Below are positions 1-5,748 of a DNA stretch of 8,419 nt, one piece after another. The stretch's first letter is position 1; each line of letters begins with the position of its first letter. Below the pieces are notes generated by a model, which had not been told where the DNA came from, made no database searches, and saw only the letters and a list, made by a program, of their open reading frames with translations. The stretch is from Bacteroidetes bacterium UBA4408 (GTDB taxonomy: Bacteria; Bacteroidota; Bacteroidia; UBA4408): the NCBI GenBank assembly GCA_002389785.1, contig DGQS01000107.1, positions 1 to 8,419 of the forward strand. Reading direction: 5' to 3'. Made by a program: the position numbers and the translations under genes.

Positions 1-321
1 ATTGTTACTCTCGATTTTAAACTTGGCTTGTTCCTTAAAAAATCCTTTTACATATTTTTTTCTCGTCCCTGCCTCGTACTCTTTTATCCTATCCTCTTTT
101 CTCAGGGCGGCAAGCTCCATTGATAGTGTCCTTATCTCTCGTACATCTGCCTCAAACTCTTTTAGTGGACCATTACGGAAAAGCACAAGTGCCTTTTTTA
201 GCCTTCGTGATGCTTGGTCGCTGTCAACATACTCAAGTTTATGAGTATCTAATGTCATATCGGTCAAAGCCAAAATTGCTTTTGTCAGCTTGCTACTTAA
301 ATCCCTTACTTTCTCAGCCAT
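1..321 (-). CDS. Charged coiled-coil protein, 3' end cut off by window edge
   Basis: The ATG at 321 opens a frame of 107 codons with no stop before position 1, so the gene is incomplete at its C-terminus. The start overlaps the end of the upstream helix-turn-helix gene by 8 bases, which suggests translational coupling. The product begins MAEKVRDLSSKLTKAI and is almost entirely charged and helical, rich in Lys, Arg and Glu. There is no signal peptide or membrane segment. Residues from about 30 to 70 (DSDQASRRLKKAL, then LKEFEADVREIR) have the spacing of the short Hc1/histone-H1-like proteins found in Bacteroidota and their phages. That resemblance is weak and from memory. A generic coiled-coil scaffold or DNA-binding protein is equally possible. 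The reading frame is secure and the function is not. Confidence 0.7.
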   Translation of the reverse strand, partial: MAEKVRDLSSKLTKAILALTDMTLDTHKLEYVDSDQASRRLKKALVLFRNGPLKEFEADVREIRTLSMELAALRKEDRIKEYEAGTRKKYVKGFFKEQAKFKIESNN

Positions 322-607
322 TTTTACTTATTAATTCATTTCTTACTTCCAGCCCATCGTATTCTTTATCAATGATAAACTGATGTTTTATTGTTACCCC
401 CAACAGCTTTAGTATGTTGGTAAAATCTTCCTCCTTTAACCTGCAATCTTTCATGGTGCTTGAGTTGATGTAACTAAGCATAAACTCCTTGTATTCAATA
501 CCGCACTCCTGGCAGATGTATCTCAGGGGTATCTTGTACTCAAACGACCTTTTTACAATAAGCCTTTTTAGTTCCTTGCTACCCCTTAATATTTCAATCA
601 GCAGCAT
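314..607 (-). CDS. Small helix-turn-helix protein, Cro/C1-like
   Basis: This is a 97-residue protein starting at ATG 607 and ending in TGA. The start overlaps the preceding gene by 14 bases, and its own end overlaps the next start by 8. Residues about 27-48 (PLRYICQECGI then EYKEFMLSYIN) read as the two central helices of an XRE/Cro-type helix-turn-helix. They are followed by a helix at 59-70 (EEDFTNILKLLGV), as in five-helix Cro/C1 domains. The C-terminal 25 residues are a short tail without recognisable motifs. A role as a DNA-binding regulator, perhaps of this phage cluster, is inferred from the fold pattern alone; the operator and target are unknown. It sits in the short gene group downstream of the promoter-like box at 948-955, not next to a divergent partner as a classical repressor would be. 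Confidence 0.65.
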   Translation of the reverse strand: MLLIEILRGSKELKRLIVKRSFEYKIPLRYICQECGIEYKEFMLSYINSSTMKDCRLKEEDFTNILKLLGVTIKHQFIIDKEYDGLEVRNELISKNG

Positions 608-923
608 TTACTTTGTTTACCGGAACCTTGGTGCATAGTCTGTCGCGGAAGGACTCATACTTTTCTTTTATGAGTATGGTGCTTGGTTTTTTTATATCAC
701 CTCTGTTCATATAATTATTCTCATTTATCTCTTGCTTTTGCCCTCCTCCGTTATCCATTATCAAGATGGTCTGAGAATAATTTGGCTTGGGTTCATTTTT
801 ACCAACGTGCCAGTGACGACAGGCTTTGATGGTAGAGATATTTATTAACTCAAGTTGCACAAGTGGCTGCTCGTTTTCTGTGCCCCTGCCTGTGGTGGTG
901 ATTCTTTCTACCTCTATAAACAT
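594..923 (-). CDS. Unknown small protein, FlbD-like pattern
   Basis: The product is about 109 residues and ends in TGA. ATG at 923 is preferred (MFIEVERI). A TTG at 950 would add nine residues but lies inside a promoter-like box, and the other clear genes here use ATG. I do not recognise the family with certainty. The arrangement is a start strand MFIEVERI, a second strand LELINIS, a strand SQTILIMDNG, and a late STILIKEKYESFRDRL. It recalls small FlbD-like beta proteins, in which a strand ending in a nucleotide-like 'I.l.nG' turn is followed by 'V.Es.ee'. No catalytic residues, signal peptide or membrane helix are seen. It is the first gene after the 78-base gap and overlaps the next gene by 14 bases, so it likely starts a short sub-operon. 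Confidence 0.6.
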   Translation of the reverse strand: MFIEVERITTTGRGTENEQPLVQLELINISTIKACRHWHVGKNEPKPNYSQTILIMDNGGGQKQEINENNYMNRGDIKKPSTILIKEKYESFRDRLCTKVPVNKVNAAD

Positions 924-947
924 AAATTTGTCTTTTTGTTGCAGAGG

Positions 948-955
948 CAAAACTA
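948..955 (-). promoter_or_regulatory. Bacteroidota-type -7 promoter box (TAGTTTTG)
   Basis: TAGTTTTG on the minus strand matches the Bacteroidota -7 consensus TAnnTTTG exactly. It lies in the 78-base gap between the VRR-NUC gene and the next coding start, and would place the transcript start roughly 20 bases before ATG 923. A TTTG, the -33 element, is present at 971-974. The spacer is only 15 bases, shorter than the roughly 19-21 expected, so the upstream half is weak. The position in one of the few real gaps supports it; an 8-mer with two free positions can also occur by chance. Confidence 0.4.
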
Positions 956-989
956 CGAAAACTTTTGCGACAAAAAAGAAAGATTGACG

Positions 990-1005
990 ATAAATTAAAA
1001 TTTAT
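990..1005. repeat. AT-only perfect inverted repeat at gene end
   Basis: ATAAATTAAAATTTAT is a perfect palindromic arrangement with 6-7 base arms and a 2-4 base loop. It overlaps the TAA stop (1002-1004) of the VRR-NUC gene. With no G or C and no following T tract of note on the minus strand, it would be a weak RNA hairpin. It may be a poor terminator, a protein site, or simply AT-rich spacer. Confidence 0.3.
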
Positions 1006-1502
1006 TGTTTCATGTAGAAGTCAACACGTTTTATAGCATCTTCCAAACCAATAGCGAAGTTGGCGGAAAAATCCTGAGCAACAAGTTTACATAAAACATC
1101 AAATTGTTCTTCGATATGAATGTCAGCCCAATCTCCTGCCTTCCTTATTTTGTAGTCACCCTTTGTCATTTTTTTGCTGTCACGTGTAAGGGTGAGTTTC
1201 TCCCCTTCTTTTTTTAATTCTAAAAACAATCCATTGTATCTGCTAACTTTATGAAATATCCTAAAGTCAGGCATCCCTCTGTTTGAGCGCATGGCTTTTG
1301 CTTTCACCGCCTGACCGATAGTTAGCTTAGTGCCGGAGGCAAGGTCACACTCAAAGATAACGTGAGGGTATTTTACCCGTACATATTCACACAGGCGAAT
1401 TTGGATTTTCTCTTCGTGCTTGACAGGCTTTTTGCTTTTCTTCTTTTCTTCCGCGTTGATTTTTTGAAACTCACGCGCAGATAGCATTGTTTGTTGTTTC
1501 AT
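1002..1502 (-). CDS. VRR-NUC domain nuclease (PD-(D/E)XK superfamily)
   Basis: This is a 166-residue protein starting at ATG 1502, three bases after the stop of the DnaA-like gene. An internal Met at residue 6 is an alternative start. The N-terminal 30 residues are Lys-rich and probably disordered. The VRR-NUC fold follows. A first helix (EEKIQIRLCEYVRVKYP, 30-46) leads to a strand VIFECDLASGTK. Next come GMPDF with the catalytic Asp at 79 and GLFLELKK with Glu95 and Lys97, which together form the PD-(D/E)XK triad, and then Gln133 in EEQ near the fourth motif. About 30 extra residues lie between ELKK and EEQ. In phages this family acts as a structure-selective nuclease, often proposed as a Holliday-junction or flap resolvase, or as a partner of a SNF2 helicase. 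Both partner types occur in this operon. Family assignment is firm; the exact DNA substrate is not. Confidence 0.88.
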   Translation of the reverse strand: MKQQTMLSAREFQKINAEEKKKSKKPVKHEEKIQIRLCEYVRVKYPHVIFECDLASGTKLTIGQAVKAKAMRSNRGMPDFRIFHKVSRYNGLFLELKKEGEKLTLTRDSKKMTKGDYKIRKAGDWADIHIEEQFDVLCKLVAQDFSANFAIGLEDAIKRVDFYMKQ

Positions 1503-1505
1503 AGG

Positions 1506-1856
1506 TTAAAATTGAGGGATATTATTAAATTGTGCTGAACTACTATTCTTGGCATAGTTTAAAAACATAGTCCATTTCTTTTGCATAGAAGAGTCACTCC
1601 TTGTCCAATTTTCAATAGCCCTGCATGAATTAAGGATGGTTGAGTGGTCTCTGTTCCCTATTATTGCTCCAACGGACAATGACGACAACTTTCTTTCTGA
1701 GTGCTTGTGGAAATAAACAGCTATAAAGTGTCTTGCTATTGTAATAGGTAGCTTCCTTTGCTTGCCAGTTATTGATGACATAGGCAGGTCGAAAAAATTG
1801 CAAAGAAATTCAAATTCTTGCAAAATTTCATCTGATGGTATTGTTTTTCCTCGCAT
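1506..1856 (-). CDS. Stand-alone DnaA domain IV DNA-binding protein
   Basis: The product has 116 residues, against roughly 450 for bacterial DnaA. Only the C-terminal DNA-binding domain is present. Residues 31-84 carry its hallmarks: a basic entry GKQRKLPITIARHFIAVY (31-48), then LSSLSVGAIIG, and the DnaA signature NRDHSTILNSC (68-78), which in true DnaA reads the DnaA box. There is no Walker A/B or AAA+ domain, so the protein should bind DNA without ATP-driven oligomerisation. The N-terminal 30 residues form a short helical segment (EILQEFEFLCNFFDLP), like the linker before domain IV. ATG 1856 lies three bases after the stop of the primase-helicase gene. The context suggests origin marking, competition with host DnaA, or self-regulation; these are inferences. 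A perfect DnaA box lies 110 bases upstream of its start, inside the primase-helicase gene. Confidence 0.85.
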   Translation of the reverse strand: MRGKTIPSDEILQEFEFLCNFFDLPMSSITGKQRKLPITIARHFIAVYFHKHSERKLSSLSVGAIIGNRDHSTILNSCRAIENWTRSDSSMQKKWTMFLNYAKNSSSAQFNNIPQF

Positions 1857-1859
1857 TTT

Positions 1860-3866
1860 TTAAGATTTTTTTACTTCGTAATTATGCACTGACTCTTCCA
1901 ACTGTTCTAGCTGTATGTGCTCGTTTACTTTTATAATGACATTTATTGTTCCGCCCTTGCTGCGTTTATCCACAAAGCGCAGATAAAACATTCCTTCACG
2001 ATACTGTACTTCATTTTCCAAATAATCTTCAAGGTCGGTGTCAATAAGCAGGGAGGTACAAAAGTATCCATCCATGTTAGCAAGCACTTTTCTTCCGCCC
2101 CTTACCCTTTCTCCGGTATCGCGAGTATGCTTTGTTATCTCTCCCGATACGTGCAGCAAGCCAATAATTGCTACGTTAGCCTGCTTGGCCACCTCTTTGC
2201 ATACATGGGAATTATAAATAGTGGAACGTATTTCATCGTTCTTGGTGTCCTCCATCTGCGTTACCCCATCTACCACTATTAGCTTTATGCGCTTACCTGT
2301 CTTGGCTTCAATGTTATCGACAGAGGCAATGATATTTTCGGCATTGAACCCCGAACCGTTAACAACAAAGATGTTTCCTTTTGTTACTTCATTAACTTGT
2401 GCTATCAGTTCATCCACATTATCCTTGCGGATTTTCTTTTGCGCTAGTGCCTGATATAAGTCAATTTTTAGTGCCATAGAAATCATCCTTTCATAAAACT
2501 GATACGATGACATCTCTCCATTGAGATAAAGCGAGGGAACATCATTTATTGCGTTTCTGTACATCATGTATTCCGCATCAATGGATTTAAAAGTTCCTCC
2601 TACCCCGATAAGCCCGTAAAAGTTACCAAGTTTCAATCCTCCTTGAGTGGCATTGTCAATCCAAGGAAAAAATGTTTTTACTCCGTTCTCGTCAAAGTCG
2701 ATGTTCACAATGTCTTGCGCCATCTCGTCAAGAGTTTGGTATTTTAAAGATGTTTCAGATGTTGCTTCCGCCCGCTTGGAGTTGTATAGGGCGATAGCAT
2801 TATTCATCAGCTCCAAAAGTGTTTTACGGTCAATGTCTATCAATCCTTTGCTGTGGTAATACCTTGCTATTTTGCTAATAATATCACCTAGGTCGCTCCT
2901 GCCTACGTTATGGTGGGTAAGCAAAGCAGTTATCCGCATAAGGTCATTAGCTACCACATCATCAGTAAAATTGGCTATGTATGCAGGGGCTTGAAACTCC
3001 GCTAGTGCATCTATGTCTTTCACCTCAAAAGCACCATGCTCCTGTTGATTATGAAAGTAGGCTGACTTGCAGCAAAGGAATTTTTCTTTTTCTTCAAGGT
3101 CGGCAAAGTTATCTTTTACCAAAGAAACGGTTTCGTTAAAATCTACTCCGCATCGGTTTAGGGCGCAGGCAAGAGCATGGACATATCTGTTCCTTCCGCC
3201 GGAAGCGTAGGACATACTTTTGTTTACCCATTTAACGCACAGTTGATAAATCTTTTCTGCATCAGTAAGAGGCTTGTAGTTGGAAAAGTCTGTTCTTGAT
3301 CCGTAGGATTTATTATATACTTCACCAACAGCTTTGTCGATAATGAAAATTTTGCTGTTTTTATTAAACAAAATATCTTCATCAAAAGAGACGTAACAGA
3401 GCCTTGATACATCTTTACCGGGAATATCAACTTTTACAAAATATTTATCTTGAAAATATTTTTGCAGGTGAAGAAAAGCGTGTACGTGAAACTCTACTTC
3501 TGTGTCAACACAAAATCCTACTTTCAATCCTTCCCCGGAGGGGGAGACAAAAGCAAAGTAAACAAACTCATCTTCCAAAAGTTGCTTTTTCAACAAGGCT
3601 ATGTGCGCAGCATCAATATGGTCAATGTCAAGGCATATTATTCCTGAATACTCCAAAAGTGCATTGTTGAGCCTTTCCTTAAAAAGCCCACTCCACGTAA
3701 CGGCAGGGAGCTTAGTTTTTTCTTTTTTGTATTCTTCCGGTGAGAGCGTGCGCAGCAAAAGTATCTGTTCCGCCCACTTGCCGTTGCGTATGCTCGCTAA
3801 AACAGCTTCGGGGGTAACGGAGGCTTGCTCATCGGAAAAAGTGCTTTTAAAGAGAGATATTGGCAT
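1860..3866 (-). CDS. Primase-helicase fusion: BT4734/VirE-N-type domain plus DnaB-like RecA-fold ATPase
   Basis: A 668-residue two-part replication protein. Residues 1-175 match the BT4734-like N-terminal (VirE-N) domain, related to archaeo-eukaryotic primases: TWSGLF (57-62), the acidic metal motif CLDIDHID (78-85), SPSGEGLK (108-115) and KDVSRLCYVS (151-160). A helical middle follows, with GGRNRYVHALA (223-233) resembling the region after the primase core in PrimPol proteins. Residues about 395-650 form a DnaB/RepA-like RecA fold: Walker A GVGGTFKS (421-428), Walker B KLIVVDG (528-534), GLLHVSG (569-575), and an arginine-rich RVRGGRK and DKRSKGG (633-639) near the C-terminus. The usual Gly before the P-loop Lys is Phe; FKS P-loops occur in RepA-like AAA_25 ATPases. 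It should unwind DNA and lay primers at the fork. The start overlaps the upstream stop as TAATG. Confidence 0.87.
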   Translation of the reverse strand: MPISLFKSTFSDEQASVTPEAVLASIRNGKWAEQILLLRTLSPEEYKKEKTKLPAVTWSGLFKERLNNALLEYSGIICLDIDHIDAAHIALLKKQLLEDEFVYFAFVSPSGEGLKVGFCVDTEVEFHVHAFLHLQKYFQDKYFVKVDIPGKDVSRLCYVSFDEDILFNKNSKIFIIDKAVGEVYNKSYGSRTDFSNYKPLTDAEKIYQLCVKWVNKSMSYASGGRNRYVHALACALNRCGVDFNETVSLVKDNFADLEEKEKFLCCKSAYFHNQQEHGAFEVKDIDALAEFQAPAYIANFTDDVVANDLMRITALLTHHNVGRSDLGDIISKIARYYHSKGLIDIDRKTLLELMNNAIALYNSKRAEATSETSLKYQTLDEMAQDIVNIDFDENGVKTFFPWIDNATQGGLKLGNFYGLIGVGGTFKSIDAEYMMYRNAINDVPSLYLNGEMSSYQFYERMISMALKIDLYQALAQKKIRKDNVDELIAQVNEVTKGNIFVVNGSGFNAENIIASVDNIEAKTGKRIKLIVVDGVTQMEDTKNDEIRSTIYNSHVCKEVAKQANVAIIGLLHVSGEITKHTRDTGERVRGGRKVLANMDGYFCTSLLIDTDLEDYLENEVQYREGMFYLRFVDKRSKGGTINVIIKVNEHIQLEQLEESVHNYEVKKS
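1966..1974 (+). promoter_or_regulatory. Perfect DnaA box TTATCCACA
   Basis: TTATCCACA reads on the plus strand inside the 3' part of the primase-helicase gene, where the minus strand encodes the FVDK residues of a conserved motif. It is an exact match to the consensus DnaA box and lies close to the start of a gene for a DnaA domain IV protein. Only single-mismatch relatives are seen elsewhere (2410-2418, 5304-5312, 5681-5689, 7722-7730), with no cluster, so this is not by itself an origin. It could be a chance match forced by the protein sequence. Confidence 0.35.
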
Positions 3867-4204
3867 TAGGAAACTACATTTTCTGATTCCAATTCTTCCT
3901 TTAGTGCCTTTTGCAGTGCAGGTAATATCATTTCTGCAAATCTTTTACAGGCTGCTTCGACTTTTTTTGAATACGCAATGTATGACATTCCTGTGTAGAG
4001 CTTTGTTGCAAAATAATCAGTATTTAACCCTGATAAGAATTTACGAAAATCACCGTCTCCATAGTGTCGCCATGCGTATGACAAATTTCCATAATCTGTA
4101 ACGGATGCATACATCCCATCGCTTGTTAATACTATTTGTCCTAACCAAGAACCACTGTCATTTATTAGTGTGTAACTTTTTGCTGTAACTTTTTCTTTAT
4201 CCAT
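3866..4204 (-). CDS. Conserved-looking phage protein of unknown function
   Basis: This is a 112-residue protein from ATG 4204, whose TAA overlaps the ATG of the primase-helicase by one base (TAATG). The pattern is distinctive: a beta-rich N-terminus with GSWLGQIVLTSDG (18-30), then DYGNLSYAWRHYG (37-49), FRKFL (53-57) and LNTDYFATKL (60-69). It ends in a long charged helix (about 78-107). I recall this combination (strand, 'DYGN..y.W...G', 'df..Fl..l..dY...Kl') from uncharacterised small proteins in many phages and prophages, usually near recombination or replication genes. No enzyme motif is visible. Being tightly coupled between the clamp and the primase-helicase, it may be an accessory replication factor. 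That is inference from position only. Confidence 0.75.
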   Translation of the reverse strand: MDKEKVTAKSYTLINDSGSWLGQIVLTSDGMYASVTDYGNLSYAWRHYGDGDFRKFLSGLNTDYFATKLYTGMSYIAYSKKVEAACKRFAEMILPALQKALKEELESENVVS

Positions 4205-4219
4205 AATTATTAAGGTTTT

Positions 4220-4233
4220 AGTTTTTAGTTTTT
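4220..4233. repeat. Tandem heptamer AGTTTTT x2 (AAAAACT on minus)
   Basis: Two exact copies of AGTTTTT stand end to end between the sliding-clamp stop and the start of the 112-aa gene, followed on the minus strand by a third partial copy (AAAAC). On the coding strand this makes an A-rich leader before ATG 4204. Bacteroidota start regions are commonly A-rich and lack Shine-Dalgarno sequences, so it may help initiation. It may also be simple low complexity. Confidence 0.35.
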
Positions 4234-5362
4234 AAACACTAGTTTGACAAAGCACAAATTGAAAGGTAGCGAACTCATTGTTCCCTTTAAAAACAAATGG
4301 GGTATTTACTGTTCCGGCATCTGTCCAAAACATTGTTGTCTCCACATCGTCAATGCTTTCAAGTATTTTTAATAAAAAGTCAATGTTGAAAGCCACTTCT
4401 TTCTTAGCCATTTTTGTGTTGGTGATAGACAAAATTTCCTCCCCATCATTCCCGAAGCTGGCATCGGAGCAGGATAGTTCAAGGTTGCTATTTTGAAGAG
4501 ATAACTTTGCTGCCATAAGAAGTGGGTCGGCACACAACTTTATCCTCCCTAACGCATCAGCAAGCTCGCTAGTGTTGATGATAACGGAGTGTTCTGTTGC
4601 AACAGCAAAAAACTGTTCCACCTTGGGGAACTTTTCATTTACAGTGGTAGACAAAACATCAAAGTCGTTTCCGTTTTTGTCAGTAGAGGAAAACATAATA
4701 ACATTGTCGGAATGTAAAATATTTACCTCCCCTGTGCCGAGTATGTCGCACACCTTTTTTACTGCGTTAGCAGGGATGATAACATCGTCCCACTTGTCTA
4801 CCGAGATAACAGGAACGGTAGCCTTGCACATATATGCTCCGGTGCATCCATAAAACAGCAGTTCTTTGTTTGAAAAAGAAACAAGCATACCTGTAAGTGA
4901 TGGTCTCACCTCGTCCTTGCCACAAAACGATGCTGCTCTTGCTGCATAGTCATTAAAAACTGTTTGCAGCATGGTCATGGAGTTTGGTGTCTCGCTGTTA
5001 AACTCAATCTTTGGAAACTCAATAGGCTTGCAGTTGATGGCAAGGTTGTATTTTGATTTTCCGCACTTTAGCTCAGTCTTTGCTTCTGTCACCGTAACAA
5101 TCAATTCATTTTCTCTAAAAAGGCGGACGATGCTGACGAACAGTTTGGCGGGGAGGCAAAAAGAAATATCCTCTTTGCATTTTACCACACAGTTTAATTT
5201 ACACTGCACCTCTCCATTGAAGGCTGTGATAGACATTTTATTATCTTTCACATCAAAAAGAATATTATCCAGCGCAGGGATAATACTTTTGGCAGGTACA
5301 AACTTATACACCTTGTTCAGCTTTTCTAAGAGTAGCTCTCTGTCAATGGTTATTTTTGTCAT
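4232..5362 (-). CDS. dnaN: DNA polymerase III beta sliding clamp
   Basis: The product is 376 residues, close to the 366 of the E. coli clamp and spanning all three clamp domains. Recognisable stretches in order: LLLEKLNKVYKFVPAK near residue 10-25; LKCGKSKYNLAINC (98-111) leading to PIEFPKI, the domain I/II linker; EVRPSLTGMLVSF (151-163), the counterpart of 'tR..LnGv..e'; IIPANAVKKVCDIL (195-208); EKFPKVEQFF (243-252); and AFNIDFLLKILESID (324-338). The C-terminus TFQFVLCQTSV diverges from the usual 'MPMRL' ending that lines the partner-binding pocket. The protein should form a ring around DNA and tether a polymerase and repair factors. ATG 5362 is the first Met and lies in A-rich sequence. 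It forms an ATGA overlap with the upstream frame if that frame is read through TAG. No polymerase gene is in the window. Confidence 0.9.
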   Translation of the reverse strand: MTKITIDRELLLEKLNKVYKFVPAKSIIPALDNILFDVKDNKMSITAFNGEVQCKLNCVVKCKEDISFCLPAKLFVSIVRLFRENELIVTVTEAKTELKCGKSKYNLAINCKPIEFPKIEFNSETPNSMTMLQTVFNDYAARAASFCGKDEVRPSLTGMLVSFSNKELLFYGCTGAYMCKATVPVISVDKWDDVIIPANAVKKVCDILGTGEVNILHSDNVIMFSSTDKNGNDFDVLSTTVNEKFPKVEQFFAVATEHSVIINTSELADALGRIKLCADPLLMAAKLSLQNSNLELSCSDASFGNDGEEILSITNTKMAKKEVAFNIDFLLKILESIDDVETTMFWTDAGTVNTPFVFKGNNEFATFQFVLCQTSV

Positions 5363-5367
5363 TTTTT

Positions 5368-5745
5368 CTAAGTAATTTTCAAATAAGAAATTAATGTATC
5401 TGTTGGTCTAATAAAAAGTTTTTTCTCTTTTAAATAATTCAAAATTGATTTTCCAAACTCAGCGTATTCTTCTCGGCTTTCCTCTTGCTGAATCCAAATT
5501 ATCTCAGCGTTTAATTTGAGTGGGTGATTCTCAATTTTTATCTTGCATGGCAACAGTCGGGTGCGGAGGTCGATATGTCCCAAAAAAGTAGAAATTTTCT
5601 CTCCAACCTCCCAAATATAAAACACTCTGCCAAGCACCTTTGCATTTTTAATATTTTCGTCCGTTACCAAAATAAAGTTGTCATCCACATATTTTGTTTT
5701 GCACGTCCAGGGCGGTGCTTTAAAGTCGCTCTTTTGTTTTGCCAC
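5368..5745 (-). CDS. Unknown 125-aa module; separate gene or C-terminal domain of the SNF2 helicase
   Basis: Under the standard code this is a 125-residue gene starting with GTG at 5745 and ending in TAG at 5368. It contains no Met after the start, so no other ATG is available, while the other clear genes here use ATG. It is in the same frame as the SNF2 helicase, separated only by TAG and GCT. Its opening (SDFKAPPW) echoes the last helicase residues (DDFTPPDF), and past its own TAG come two Lys codons and a TGA overlapping the dnaN ATG. It is therefore likely to be the C-terminal domain of one 801-residue helicase if TAG is sense. The sequence looks globular and alternates strand and helix (FILVTDENI, GRVFYIWEVG, AEIIWIQQEE, a final helix near 95-110). 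No motif is recognised. Confidence 0.65.
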   Translation of the reverse strand: MAKQKSDFKAPPWTCKTKYVDDNFILVTDENIKNAKVLGRVFYIWEVGEKISTFLGHIDLRTRLLPCKIKIENHPLKLNAEIIWIQQEESREEYAEFGKSILNYLKEKKLFIRPTDTLISYLKIT

Positions 5746-5748
5746 AGC

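Noticed and set aside
594..950. TTG start at 950 for the unknown gene ending at 594
   Set aside because: A rare start codon that falls inside the TAGTTTTG promoter-like box, with an ATG only nine codons later giving a clean N-terminal strand.
3224..3430. A 68-codon minus-strand open frame
   Set aside because: It is in another frame of the primase-helicase and has no independent support.
3532..3545. GC-rich inverted repeat TCCCC-N4-GGGGA as a terminator
   Set aside because: It sits inside the primase-helicase gene and encodes the conserved SPSGEG motif, with no T tract after it.
3601..4101. A 166-codon plus-strand open frame
   Set aside because: It lies opposite the primase-helicase and the 112-aa gene, both strongly supported; the translation has no recognisable motif. 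The other plus-strand open frames across the window (at 2-244, 120-383, 4971-5375 and elsewhere) are the same kind of shadow.
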